The notes beneath the pieces were generated by a model. That model made no database searches. It saw only the letters and a program-made list of their open reading frames with translations, and was not told where the DNA came from. 11,614 nt of DNA, from NCBI GenBank assembly GCA_003645495.1, contig QNFK01000025.1, positions 1 through 11,614 of the forward strand, read 5' to 3'. This document shows positions 1-7,412 of this stretch, piece after piece (positions within the stretch are counted from its first letter, which is position 1; every line of letters starts with the position of its first letter). The DNA comes from Gammaproteobacteria bacterium (lineage in GTDB: Bacteria > Pseudomonadota > Gammaproteobacteria > Steroidobacterales > Woeseiaceae). The position numbers were made by a program, and so were the translations under genes.

Positions 1-2
1 AT

Positions 3-569
3 GGGCCGTACCGAATCGTCAAGGCCTTCGCGCCTATGATCGTCGATTCAAAGGGCCGCATCAGCAATATCAGTTCGATGGCCGGAATATTCTCGCCGCC
101 GACGTATGGCGTCTACAGCATGAGCAAACATGCACTCGAATCTTTTACCGATTCATTGGCGTTTGAAATGGGAACCGTTGGCGTTCGCCTCAGTGTTGTC
201 GAACCGGGACCTTACAATTCCAAGGCCGTCGCATCGATGTGCAAACGACGCAATGAACAAGACTATGACCCGACGGGCTCTCTCTTTCCGGAGCTGGCCA
301 AAGAGCTTGCAACCCTCTGTACTGGTGACACCGACTATGGATTTCCAGAGCCGGATGCAGTTGCCGATGCGGTGTTACACGCTCTCTTCTCTGAGCATCC
401 TAACGAACGGTATCTCGCTGTGACTGATCAACGCCATGCCGAGGCGGTGATCCGCGACTTACTTAAAGACCTGCTCGAAGTGAATAGTAATGGTCATTCG
501 TTCGGCCTTAGCCGTGATGAATTGATCATGATGCTTGATGAGGAACTGCATGGGCCTGAAGGCGATTAG
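3..569 (+). CDS. SDR family NAD(P)-dependent oxidoreductase, 5' truncated by window edge
   Basis: C-terminal part of a classical short-chain dehydrogenase/reductase, a cytosolic NAD(P)-dependent enzyme acting on an alcohol or carbonyl substrate. The frame is open from base 3, where the residues GPYRIVKAFAP precede the first Met at 36 and match the usual helix before the catalytic strand. The Met at 36 is therefore internal, and the nucleotide-binding GxxxGxG region lies outside the window. Visible landmarks are the strand with catalytic Ser (RISNISSMAG), the YSMSK catalytic Tyr-x-x-x-Lys motif, and the EPGPY turn after strand 6. The tail of roughly 50 residues after the fold is acidic and not diagnostic. 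Substrate cannot be read from this fragment. It is the only gene on the plus strand and converges on the aldo/keto reductase 33 bases away. No clear terminator is visible between them. Confidence 0.93.
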   Translation, partial: GPYRIVKAFAPMIVDSKGRISNISSMAGIFSPPTYGVYSMSKHALESFTDSLAFEMGTVGVRLSVVEPGPYNSKAVASMCKRRNEQDYDPTGSLFPELAKELATLCTGDTDYGFPEPDAVADAVLHALFSEHPNERYLAVTDQRHAEAVIRDLLKDLLEVNSNGHSFGLSRDELIMMLDEELHGPEGD

Positions 570-602
570 GTCGTTTGCGTCGTAGTCAATCGGAATTCGC
601 TT

Positions 603-1520
603 TCACACCTGATCTATGACCGCCGTCATCCGTTTCCTTTCGGCGTCGTCCGGCATGCGGCCGAAGGCTGCCTGAGCATTCTCTGCCATGTGGGCGGGAT
701 TGCTGGTCTCAGTCAGAACACAGGTGATGGCGGGGTTGGGGAGGATGTACTTGAGGGAAAACTGTGCCCAGGTTTCGCAGCCGAATTCTGCGGCCCATTC
801 GGGTACGGGACGTTGCCCAAGCTTGTTGAAATACTCGCCGTTCATGAATGGTCGGTTTATGAGTACCGCTATTCCTTTATCCCGGAACATCGGCAGCATG
901 CGGGCTTCCGCGCCACGCTCGGTGATCGAGTAGTTGATTTGTACGAAGTCTGGTTTTTCCCGTTTTAGAAAACTTTCAAGCTGCTCATAGAGGTTGTCGT
1001 TCGAGACGGTCACGCCGATGTAGCGCGCATGGCCTGATGCTTTCCAATCCTTAAGATTGGTCCACTGTGTATCGAGGTCGGTGAGACTAAAGACCTGCAC
1101 CAGATCCAGAATCTCTCTCTTATACAAGCGCTGCGTCTCGCGAAACTGGTTGATACCCGCTTCCTTGCCGGTCTGATCGATCTTGCTGGTTATGAACAAT
1201 GCTTCATGCAAGTCCGGCTGGCTGATTACCCGGCCGAACGCTTTATCATTGGCGGGATTCCTTGGCCATGTGTCCACTACGCTGCCACCGTTCGCGACGA
1301 GTGTTCGCAGCACTTCGGTGATGTGGTCCGTGCCTCTGTCAGCGATTTGGGATACCGGCTTGCTGGATCCGAGGCCAATGATGGGGAGCGACTCGTTGGT
1401 GCCAGGGATTTGGCGGGTGGGCATTTGTTGCTGGGCGAACAAGCGTGCGGGCCCAAGGCTGGAGAGTCCCAGCGCCGATACTGATGCGAGAAACGTTCGC
1501 CGGGTTGTCGTGTTTGTCAT
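603..1520 (-). CDS. Tat-exported aldo/keto reductase-fold protein with altered active site
   Basis: A 305-residue aldo/keto reductase-like protein. The N-terminus has a twin-arginine motif (TRRTFLAS, residues 6-13), a hydrophobic stretch and a probable cleavage after LFA29, so it should be exported folded to the periplasm. The barrel is recognisable from VVDTWP (80s), LFITSKI (108-114), LDLVQVF (138-144) and the C-terminal TSNPAHMAEN segment. In active AKRs the tetrad is Asp, Tyr, Lys, His. Here Asp83 and Lys113 are kept, but the Tyr position aligns with Asn88 and the His position with Phe144. The usual IPGTS cofactor loop reads VLTETS. Classical carbonyl reduction is therefore doubtful; a binding or different catalytic role is possible. 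The ATG at 1520 is chosen because the Tat motif follows at once and AAGAGAG lies upstream. The family is clear, the function is not. Confidence 0.88.
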   Translation of the reverse strand: MTNTTTRRTFLASVSALGLSSLGPARLFAQQQMPTRQIPGTNESLPIIGLGSSKPVSQIADRGTDHITEVLRTLVANGGSVVDTWPRNPANDKAFGRVISQPDLHEALFITSKIDQTGKEAGINQFRETQRLYKREILDLVQVFSLTDLDTQWTNLKDWKASGHARYIGVTVSNDNLYEQLESFLKREKPDFVQINYSITERGAEARMLPMFRDKGIAVLINRPFMNGEYFNKLGQRPVPEWAAEFGCETWAQFSLKYILPNPAITCVLTETSNPAHMAENAQAAFGRMPDDAERKRMTAVIDQV

Positions 1521-1570
1521 GGGGTTGCTCTCTTTGTTTGTGGGTCAGGCAACACAAATCGCGGAAATAA

Positions 1571-1742
1571 TTGTAGGAGCCCGCCGTACGATAGATACAC
1601 GTTCTGGATCCTCGTGATTATCCGTCTATCGGCACGGGCGATTTGCCTGTGATGATGATAAGCATACTGGTGATCGGCTTGGATTGATCATTTGTGCTGT
1701 AGCCGAGAATAGCAAACTCGCCCGCTGGGCGGGCTCCTACAA
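1571..1742. repeat. REPIN-like inverted repeat pair
   Basis: A perfect 15-base inverted repeat bounds the element: TTGTAGGAGCCCGCC at 1571-1585 and its reverse complement at 1728-1742. Reading inward from each end, both arms continue to GGGCGA(T/G)TTTGC or a close variant (left 1636-1647, right 1712-1723 on the other strand). The right arm folds into a tight hairpin (GCCCGC-TGG-GCGGGC, 1720-1734). The left arm is expanded, with an imperfect stem between about 1580-1596 and 1625-1640. This is the layout of two REP units in opposite orientation, as in REPIN or MITE-like elements mobilised by RAYT-type transposases in gammaproteobacteria. It fills most of the 253-base gap between the esterase and the aldo/keto reductase. 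The right hairpin may also end the transcript of the esterase operon. No transposase is encoded in the window. Confidence 0.7.
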
Positions 1743-1773
1743 GATTATTGCGAATATTTTTCAGTGTGGGTGA

Positions 1774-2538
1774 TTATGAAGGTTCGGCCTCTACTTCATA
1801 GAAGAAACGCAGAACGTCGTCAATTAGCGGTTTCCAGTTGCTCCAGTTGTGGCCTTCGCGAACCTCGATGTATTCCATCGGATAACCTTTGCTCTTCAGT
1901 ACATCCCTCAACTTTCGAGTCGCTGCCGTATTGTCATTCGGCTTGCCTGTGCTTAGAAATATTCGTAGCGGCAGAAGTGGCATTTTCTCGTACGCTGACA
2001 GCAATTTTGGCACCGGGTGGTATGCCGGTGACTGCATGCCAATGCCGGAAAAAGTATCGAATCCGAATAAGCCGAAACATGCCGAGTTCAGGCCGCCGAA
2101 AGATAGACCCAGTACGGAGCGCTTTTCGCGATTCCGGGCAACCGGGTACTGTTGCTCGATCTCCGGGATCAGTTCATCACGATAGAATTCCAGGTATTCC
2201 TTGTTGCAAAAGAACTGCGCATTACGGCGATTGTCATTCAGCTTGTCGGGATCGCGAGCATCAACAAACACGACGACAACGGGCTCGATTGCTCCTGAAT
2301 TAATCAGGCGGTTCAGTACGCGCGGCACTCCTCCCTGCTTGATATAGGACTGGCCATCTACGACATAGAGAACCGCCAGGCCCTCCTGTGACTCGTAACC
2401 CTCCGGCAGATAGACGCGATATTGAAGGTTATAGCTCAGAGCGTCACTGGCGATTCTCAGGTTGGAGGTCAGCGTCCCCCCGGCGTAGGCGGTGCCGGTG
2501 GTGAGCAGCAATATCGCGATGAATGTCTTCACCTGCAA
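1774..2538 (-). CDS. secreted alpha/beta-hydrolase esterase (esterase D / IroE-like family)
   Basis: A 254-residue serine hydrolase of the putative esterase family that includes S-formylglutathione hydrolase, enterochelin esterases and IroE. Residues 1-19 form a Sec signal peptide ending AYA. The strand LYVVDGQSYI (57-66) matches the family's oxyanion region. The nucleophile is Ser146 in GLSFGG; Asp202 in STGKPND and His230 in EGHNW complete a plausible triad. It likely hydrolyses an ester in the periplasm; the substrate cannot be told. The longest frame starts at TTG 2538. GTG 2532 is an alternative, and no ATG fits before the signal peptide. Only 34 bases separate it from the glycosylase gene upstream, so it is probably the last gene of the operon that begins with the DASS symporter. 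Confidence 0.88.
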   Translation of the reverse strand: MQVKTFIAILLLTTGTAYAGGTLTSNLRIASDALSYNLQYRVYLPEGYESQEGLAVLYVVDGQSYIKQGGVPRVLNRLINSGAIEPVVVVFVDARDPDKLNDNRRNAQFFCNKEYLEFYRDELIPEIEQQYPVARNREKRSVLGLSFGGLNSACFGLFGFDTFSGIGMQSPAYHPVPKLLSAYEKMPLLPLRIFLSTGKPNDNTAATRKLRDVLKSKGYPMEYIEVREGHNWSNWKPLIDDVLRFFYEVEAEPS

Positions 2539-2572
2539 TTCGAGCGCAATCGTTCAAAATGGTTCCATAGTT

Positions 2573-3148
2573 TCAGGCAGTTAATCTGAATCTGTACGGC
2601 CTCTTTGCATCCTCTTTAGCGTAGTCGATACCTACCCGTGGGCCGATGACTATCTTGTTGTCAGCAACATCCACAGCCTGGTCTTCGATCCAGATTCGAT
2701 CGCCCGACAGGTCCGTACTGGAATCGCTGGTCATAATCCCTAACGCCTGCGCGAACAAACCGGGACCGCCGAGCAGGTTTTTGTTCGGGTCTGTTTTTCG
2801 TCGTCGTTCAAGCATCAAACTGGTGCCGGACAACGGTTTTCCCGCACGAATCAGGATCGCGTGTGGAACGCCCTTCTTATTTGTCACCACGTTGAACAGA
2901 TGATGGATGCCATAGCACAGGTAGACGTAAGCTACACCGCCGACGCCGTACATCGGCTCTGTTCGTTTGGTTCTACGATCGCCGTAGGCGTGACTCGCTT
3001 TGTCGGTGACGCCTGCATAGGCTTCAGTCTCGGTGATCAGCGCCGTCGTCAGCGTGCCATCGATTCGCGTACAAACAACCTTGCCCAGTAGTTCTCGCGC
3101 TATGCCGACAACATCGTTTCGCAAATAGAATGATTGCTCTAGCTTCAA
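2573..3148 (-). CDS. mpg: DNA-3-methyladenine glycosylase (Mpg/AAG family)
   Basis: A 191-residue base-excision repair enzyme that flips out and removes alkylated purines such as 3-methyladenine from DNA in the cytoplasm. The family's active site is complete by comparison with human AAG: Glu42 (catalytic) and Tyr44 in ETEAYAG, His53 in SHAYG, the YVYLCYG segment, the Asn of FNVV, and the Arg of AILIRAGKP. The later NLLGGPG block is also typical of the family. It starts at TTG 3148, overlapping the stop of the deacylase (TTGA), which suggests translational coupling. No earlier start is needed, because the fold begins within five residues. A DNA repair enzyme in an operon with a transporter and hydrolases looks like co-transcription without a shared pathway. 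Confidence 0.95.
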   Translation of the reverse strand: MKLEQSFYLRNDVVGIARELLGKVVCTRIDGTLTTALITETEAYAGVTDKASHAYGDRRTKRTEPMYGVGGVAYVYLCYGIHHLFNVVTNKKGVPHAILIRAGKPLSGTSLMLERRRKTDPNKNLLGGPGLFAQALGIMTSDSSTDLSGDRIWIEDQAVDVADNKIVIGPRVGIDYAKEDAKRPYRFRLTA

Positions 3149-4758
3149 TTTCCGTAATCAGTCGATCTGAGTACTGTTCCTGGCCTTGCACCGGTCATCT
3201 CACCATTCAAGAGTACTGCTTCTCCCGCGACGAAGACGTGATGTGCGCCCTCAGCGTATTGATGTGGGTCATCGAATGTCGCTTTGTCGATTATGGTTGC
3301 AGGATCAAGCACCGCGATGTCGGCAATCGCGCCGATCGTGATTCTTCCCCTGTCTGCAAGACCAATCCGGTCAGCCGGCATCATGGATATCTTGTGAATT
3401 GCGGTATGGAAAGGCAGCGTATTCTGCTCACGCACGTAGTAACCCAGCAGGCGGGAGAATGTGCCGTAGTTTCTCGGGTGCGGGACTCTGTCGGAAGGGC
3501 CTTCTATACCACCATCTGACGCCGTCATCGTTACCTTGTGACGCATGATGCGTTATACATCTTCTTCATTGATTGCATGGAACACCGCACTGCAATTGCC
3601 GGCCTCGACCAGCTCCATGAGCAAGTCCGCGGCATTTTCTTTGCTGATTGATCGTTCCTGCTGGCGCAGAATCTCTGACAGATTCCGGCCATTAATTGTT
3701 TTGTCGTGCGGGCAGTTTGATAACACGACGTTTGCCGGGTCATTACCGCCACGATCGGTTTCAATGTTATAGACAATTGCGTCTTTCACCCGCTGTCTCT
3801 CTTCCGGATCGCTGAGTCGGGCAAGCAATGCGTCACGACCGCCATCAAGACTCCAGCCAGGAAACAGAATGGTCAGGCTGGTCGAGGATGCGGTGTATGG
3901 ATACTGATCAATCGAAACGTCAACACCACGTGCCAGTGCTTCGTTGACCATTGCCAGTGTCTCGACGGACTTACCCCACATTGGTGCACCGACAATCTTG
4001 TGGTGGGTTAACTGAGTTGGCAGGCCGCCTTCTTCACCGATGCGGATCGTCTCTGCGACACTCTTTAATATTTCGAGGCCTTCCTGGCGCATGTGGCTGA
4101 TGTAGATACCATTGTAGCGAGCCGCAACTTTGGCCAGTTCAATGACCTCTTCTGTTGTCGCAAACCGGCCCGGCGGATAAATCAGGCCGGATGAAAGGCC
4201 GAATGCACCTTGTTGCATCGCCTTTTCGACCTCACCACGCATTTTCTCAAGTTCTTCTTCCGTTGGCGGCCTGTCATCTTCGCCAATAACCAGCGCCCGG
4301 ATCGAACCATGACCGACGAATGTCGCAAAATTGATGGATGCCGGATTCGCCTCGATCGCAATAAATGTGTCCACTATCGGTAACGGAGAGCCGCCATCAG
4401 GCCCTCCGACTACCGTCGTTACGCCTTGTCGGATCAGGTTTTCTGCATCTGGCCAACGAAAAATCCCGTCTCCCGGTTCGTCGCGAACGGCATGACTGTG
4501 GATGTCGACAAATCCAGGCACGACTGCGAGGCCTGTAACGTCCAGTCGCAAATCCGCCTTGTGCTCCTTCAGGTCTCCGATCACGGTGACCCGGTTATCG
4601 CTTATACCGACATCGGTGATCACGGCCTCGGCATCGTTGCCGGAATAAACGAATCCTCCAGCCAATATGACGCTCAGATTTTCTTCGGGCGGCTCAGCGT
4701 CAGGGGCGCATCCGCACAACGAAAGAAGAGCCAGAAGTAGAAAAGGATAGCGCGTCAT
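3145..4758 (-). pseudogene. lipoprotein N-acyl-D-amino-acid deacylase (amidohydrolase), interrupted by an in-frame TAA
   Basis: A D-aminoacylase-like member of the amidohydrolase superfamily, expected to hydrolyse N-acyl-D-amino acids in the periplasm. The start at ATG 4758 gives a short lipoprotein signal with lipobox LCG-C17; GTG 4767 is an alternative. Metal and active-site residues seen are H87 and H89 (HSH), H150 (VGHG), H222 (SHMR) and H253 (THHK). The usual bridging Cys segment (VGNCG) reads VGGPDGG. The frame is broken at codon 402 by TAA (3553-3555) in the conserved EEDV-stop-RIMRH block. The same frame then continues without any indel for 135 codons, carrying the catalytic Asp415 (ASDGG), the HPRNYGTF motif and the C-terminal DPHQY and TGARPG motifs. 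A terminated product lacks the catalytic Asp. A CAA-to-TAA or GAA-to-TAA change, or a sequence error, would explain it. It lies 43 bases downstream of the symporter and overlaps the glycosylase gene. Confidence 0.88.
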
Positions 4759-4801
4759 ATAATTCACCAGTCTTTCGTGCCGGCGTCGGCAACAATTTTT
4801 T

Positions 4802-6322
4802 TTAGCCCAGCAATCCTGGTGCCAGATACAAAGAGATGATGGTAACGATAACGATCCCGATGATGTTCAGCAATACGCCTGCCCGTACCATCTCCGGGAT
4901 GCTTATCATGCCGGTGGAAAATACGATTGCGTTTGGTGGCGTTGCTACCGGCAGCATGAAAGCACAGCTTGCCGCGATAGTAATGGGGACGGTCAGGACG
5001 ATAGGCGGGACGCCTGCCTGGACTGCCATAGCGCCCATTACCGGTAGCAGTGTCGCTGCGGTTGCGAGATTACTGGTCAGTTCGGTCAGGAATATAACCA
5101 TCGCTACTGCAGAAATCACCAGTGCTGCAATTCCCCAGGCATTAAGCGGGGCAAGGCTTTCGCCGAGCCACAGTGCCAGTCCCGAGTTGGATACAACAGC
5201 TGCCAGACTGAGTCCGCCGCCGAACAAAACGAGCACACCCCAAGGCAAGCGGCTGGCATATTGCCAGGTCATAAGTTGCGGTCGTTCGCGATTGCCGCTT
5301 GGCAGCAGGAAAAGCAGAAGCGCTGCTGTCATAACAATTCCTGCGTCAGATACGCCGGTAATACCGAGCCAGCCGGTGATTGGCTTTCTTAGCATCCATG
5401 AAAAAATCACTGTGCCGAAAATGATAGCCACGCGTTTTTCCGGTGTCGTCATTTCACCGAGGTCTTCACGCATTGTGTGCAGGTGATCGCGAACCGCATC
5501 GCTTTCCGGTATGTTCACCGGGAACAGGACTCGCGTCAGCAATAGCCATGCAATAGGCAGCATCAACATGCTTACTGGCACACCGACGAGCATCCACCGC
5601 GCAAAACTGATTTCAATACCGTAGTTCTCCGCCATGAATCCAACTAACAACGCATTCGGCGGCGTACCAATCAACGTTGCCAGACCACCGATACTTGCCG
5701 AATACGCAAGGCCGAGCAACATGGCGATTTGAAAGTCGTGCCGTGCTCGCTTTGACAAGTCCGGAACGTTATCAGTTATCACAACGACCACTGAGAGCAC
5801 GATAGGTAACAACATCATCGTTGTGGATGTGTTTGTCATCCACATACTGAGCATTGCGCAGACCAGCATGAATCCGCCAATCAGCCGCCGCCCGTCGGTA
5901 CCCGTTCGATCCAGAATTGCCATCGCAATACGACGGTGAAGGCTCCAGCGTTCCAACGACAGCGCCATCAGGAACCCACCGAGATACAGATAAATAATCG
6001 GGTTCGCATAGGGGGCTGCTGCATCTCTCAAGGTCGCGATTCCGAGTGGTGCAAAAATGATAAGCGGGAGAAACGCTGTTACCGGAACCGGTATTGCCTC
6101 AGTCGCCCACCACACCGCCATCCACAAACCGATAGCAGCAGCACGCCAGGCTTCGGTCGGCATGACCGTTTGCCATTGGTCTGTCAGGAGCATTAACAAG
6201 AAAATAGTCGGGCCCAGCACACGCCCAACTATTTGGTGGGTCTCTAACTGCTGGTTATCCGACGGTTCCGCTGATTGTGTGGAGTCGCTCAATGACCTCA
6301 TCCTTCGAAAAAAAGGGAGCAC
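4802..6322 (-). CDS. DASS/SLC13 family anion symporter
   Basis: An inner-membrane carrier of the divalent anion:sodium symporter family, which imports di- and tricarboxylates or similar anions. About eleven hydrophobic segments follow a polar N-terminus of about 30 residues. Signature blocks are MWMTNTSTTMMLLPI with IGTPPNALLVGF in the first half, and ELTSNLATAATLLP with MLPVATPPNAIVF in the second. The SNT sodium-site motifs read TNT and SNL here, within the family's range. At 506 residues the length is normal. The coordinates take the longest frame (GTG 6322, with GGGAG four bases upstream), but that GTG lies in the loop of a terminator-like hairpin. ATG 6301 and TTG 6292 (AAGGA eight bases upstream) are serious alternatives. 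All three keep every membrane segment. It heads a probable operon with the deacylase, glycosylase and esterase, and may import a carboxylated substrate or product of the deacylase. Confidence 0.92.
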   Translation of the reverse strand: MLPFFRRMRSLSDSTQSAEPSDNQQLETHQIVGRVLGPTIFLLMLLTDQWQTVMPTEAWRAAAIGLWMAVWWATEAIPVPVTAFLPLIIFAPLGIATLRDAAAPYANPIIYLYLGGFLMALSLERWSLHRRIAMAILDRTGTDGRRLIGGFMLVCAMLSMWMTNTSTTMMLLPIVLSVVVVITDNVPDLSKRARHDFQIAMLLGLAYSASIGGLATLIGTPPNALLVGFMAENYGIEISFARWMLVGVPVSMLMLPIAWLLLTRVLFPVNIPESDAVRDHLHTMREDLGEMTTPEKRVAIIFGTVIFSWMLRKPITGWLGITGVSDAGIVMTAALLLFLLPSGNRERPQLMTWQYASRLPWGVLVLFGGGLSLAAVVSNSGLALWLGESLAPLNAWGIAALVISAVAMVIFLTELTSNLATAATLLPVMGAMAVQAGVPPIVLTVPITIAASCAFMLPVATPPNAIVFSTGMISIPEMVRAGVLLNIIGIVIVTIISLYLAPGLLG

Positions 6323-6334
6323 AAGGCTCCCTTT
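6308..6334 (-). terminator. strong Rho-independent terminator-like hairpin over the symporter start
   Basis: On the minus strand a 9-bp perfect stem (AAAGGGAGC / GCTCCCTTT) with a 5-base loop is followed directly by a run of T, the standard intrinsic terminator layout. It could end the transcript coming from the upstream secreted-protein gene. It overlaps the GTG at 6322 and the first codons of the symporter frame, so it could also act as an attenuator or translation block for the symporter operon. Confidence 0.75.
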
Positions 6335-6335
6335 C

Positions 6336-6440
6336 TTACACTGAATTAATCTGGAAATCTAATCTAAGATCCACATAGTAGATCACGCCCAGACCTTCAG
6401 AGATGTCTACGTACAGAACACAAACAACGATGGCGGGCAT
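6336..6440 (-). CDS. possible 34-residue peptide directly upstream of the terminator
   Basis: A short frame begins at ATG 6440 with the residues MPAIVVCVLYVDISEG and ends with TAA two bases before the 6308-6334 hairpin. Its second half alternates hydrophobic and charged residues, as real coding sequence often does. It continues the frame of the secreted-protein gene that ends at 6471, so it is also what readthrough of that TAA would add. The ATG sits in the loop of another hairpin (6431-6449), which would hinder initiation. It may be a leader peptide for attenuation, a decayed tail or chance. I do not recognise it. Confidence 0.25.
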   Translation of the reverse strand: MPAIVVCVLYVDISEGLGVIYYVDLRLDFQINSV

Positions 6441-6449
6441 TGCCCGCCA
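6419..6449 (-). terminator. terminator of the 6471-7238 gene
   Basis: An 8-bp GC-rich stem (TGGCGGGC / GCCCGCCA, loop of three) lies 22 bases past the stop codon in the minus direction and is followed by a T-rich but interrupted stretch (TCGTTGTTTG). It is weaker than the hairpin at 6308-6334, and the two may act in series. Confidence 0.5.
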
Positions 6450-6470
6450 CCGGTTGTCGATCGCCTGACC

Positions 6471-7238
6471 TTATCTAAGCTGTGCAGATCTGCGATTGCG
6501 TGCGTCGTAGACGCGAGCCGAGTCGCAACTGAGCAAGTGATCAAACAACCTGCCGCGCGTTACGAAACCGAGTCCGTTGCCCAAGCGTTCGTAATCAGCG
6601 CCAAGCTCGGCATGATTCGCAAAGCCCTCAATCCACTTGAAACTGAACTCCTCACCGCCACCGCCCCAGACCGGATACCAGTGGAAAATTCCGGCAGTGG
6701 AGCCAGCATCAGTCAGGTACTGGGACCATTTGGCCATTGCCGCCCCGATCGCGTCGAACGATGCGCCTTCTTTGTACGAGCAATCAGAAAACGTCAATAC
6801 TGCCGTGCTCGCAGGATCACCATCCGGCAACGCTTTATAGTTAACTGAGGCAAAATTGCTGTGCCCATTGCAAGTAAGGACCTCCGCAAAATCATCTGCT
6901 ATACCATCGTTGTCCGCACGCCAGGCATCGGCAGTTTCGCCCATTGCAATAGCGTTCTTCGACGCGGCCATCCAGATCACATCAAATTCCTGGTTAGCGC
7001 CAAAGTAGTTCGGCGATAACGTCCAGGCCGCATAACTGTCGTTACCCTTACTGTCCATGTATGCGTTCCACTTATCAACAACATCATTAAGGTCACCGGA
7101 GTCTTTTCTGTCGTTGTAGGTACAGGCGTACAACTCCACTGGAATGATAAGCATTCCATCGTCCTGAGCCAGCGTCGATCCGGTACCGACGAACGTGACC
7201 AGGCTAGCTGACATTATCGTTAGCAATATTTTTCTCAT
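6471..7238 (-). CDS. secreted protein with two Cys-bounded repeats, paralogue A
   Basis: A 255-residue exported protein of a family I do not recognise. It starts MRKILLT with a Sec signal peptide cleaved near LAQ25; AGAAGGA lies about ten bases before the ATG. The mature part is two similar units. The first runs from Cys39 (CTYND) through KW57, P76 and QEFD (83-86) to Cys123. The second runs from Cys153 (CSYKEG) through KW171, P189 and EEF (196-198) to Cys238. Cys-to-Cys spacing is 84 and 85, and Cys-to-KW spacing is 18 in both, so this is an internal duplication, probably with one disulfide per unit. Both are rich in Trp and other aromatics and look alpha/beta. A dimeric alpha/beta-barrel-like fold is a guess only. 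The neighbour at 7413-8180 is a full-length paralogue. The last 11 residues are basic and unlike it. Confidence 0.85.
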   Translation of the reverse strand: MRKILLTIMSASLVTFVGTGSTLAQDDGMLIIPVELYACTYNDRKDSGDLNDVVDKWNAYMDSKGNDSYAAWTLSPNYFGANQEFDVIWMAASKNAIAMGETADAWRADNDGIADDFAEVLTCNGHSNFASVNYKALPDGDPASTAVLTFSDCSYKEGASFDAIGAAMAKWSQYLTDAGSTAGIFHWYPVWGGGGEEFSFKWIEGFANHAELGADYERLGNGLGFVTRGRLFDHLLSCDSARVYDARNRRSAQLR

Positions 7239-7293
7239 GTCTTTTTATTCCTTCTTATTTCCAAGAATGTTGCGATCCATAGGGTCCGAATTG

Positions 7294-7340
7294 TCACCCA
7301 TAACAATTAGTATAGTGAAAATCCGACAGATTGCCGGGCG
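7294..7340 (-). promoter_or_regulatory. promoter block of paralogue A, conserved with paralogue B
   Basis: About 45 bases align without gaps, with roughly four in five identical, to the block at 8235-8281 upstream of the paralogue. Both hold TATACT (here 7309-7314) as a -10 candidate and, exactly 17 bases upstream, the same hexamer CCGGCA (7332-7337). GTTATGGGTG follows downstream of the -10. The -35 is far from TTGACA, so an activator or another sigma factor may be involved. Confidence 0.55.
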
Positions 7341-7362
7341 GCCTGTGACAATTAGCGCATAC

Positions 7363-7393
7363 AAAACGGGCGGTGAGGCATGCTCACCGCCCG
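7363..7393 (-). terminator. Rho-independent terminator of paralogue B
   Basis: An 11-bp perfect stem (CGGGCGGTGAG / CTCACCGCCCG, loop of five) begins 20 bases after the stop codon at 7413 and is followed by TTTTG in the minus direction. It separates the two paralogues into independent transcripts. Confidence 0.85.
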
Positions 7394-7412
7394 ATCGAGC
7401 AGACCGAATGGT

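Noticed and set aside
1571..1742. CRISPR array or transposon ends
   Set aside because: There are only two repeat copies, in inverted orientation, with no regular spacers, no transposase and no visible target-site duplication.
1764..2303. Plus-strand ORF of 179 codons opposite the esterase
   Set aside because: The minus-strand frame has a signal peptide and a catalytic triad; this ORF is rich in Cys, Arg and Ser with no motif, typical of a shadow frame.
3553..3555. Programmed recoding of the deacylase stop codon
   Set aside because: The codon is TAA, the stop least prone to readthrough and not used for selenocysteine or pyrrolysine, and no stem-loop stands out downstream. A mutation or sequence error is simpler.
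4836..5486. Long plus-strand ORF of 216 codons opposite the symporter gene
   Set aside because: It is the antisense of a clearly conserved membrane protein, its composition mirrors the hydrophobic codons of that gene, and it has no recognisable domain.
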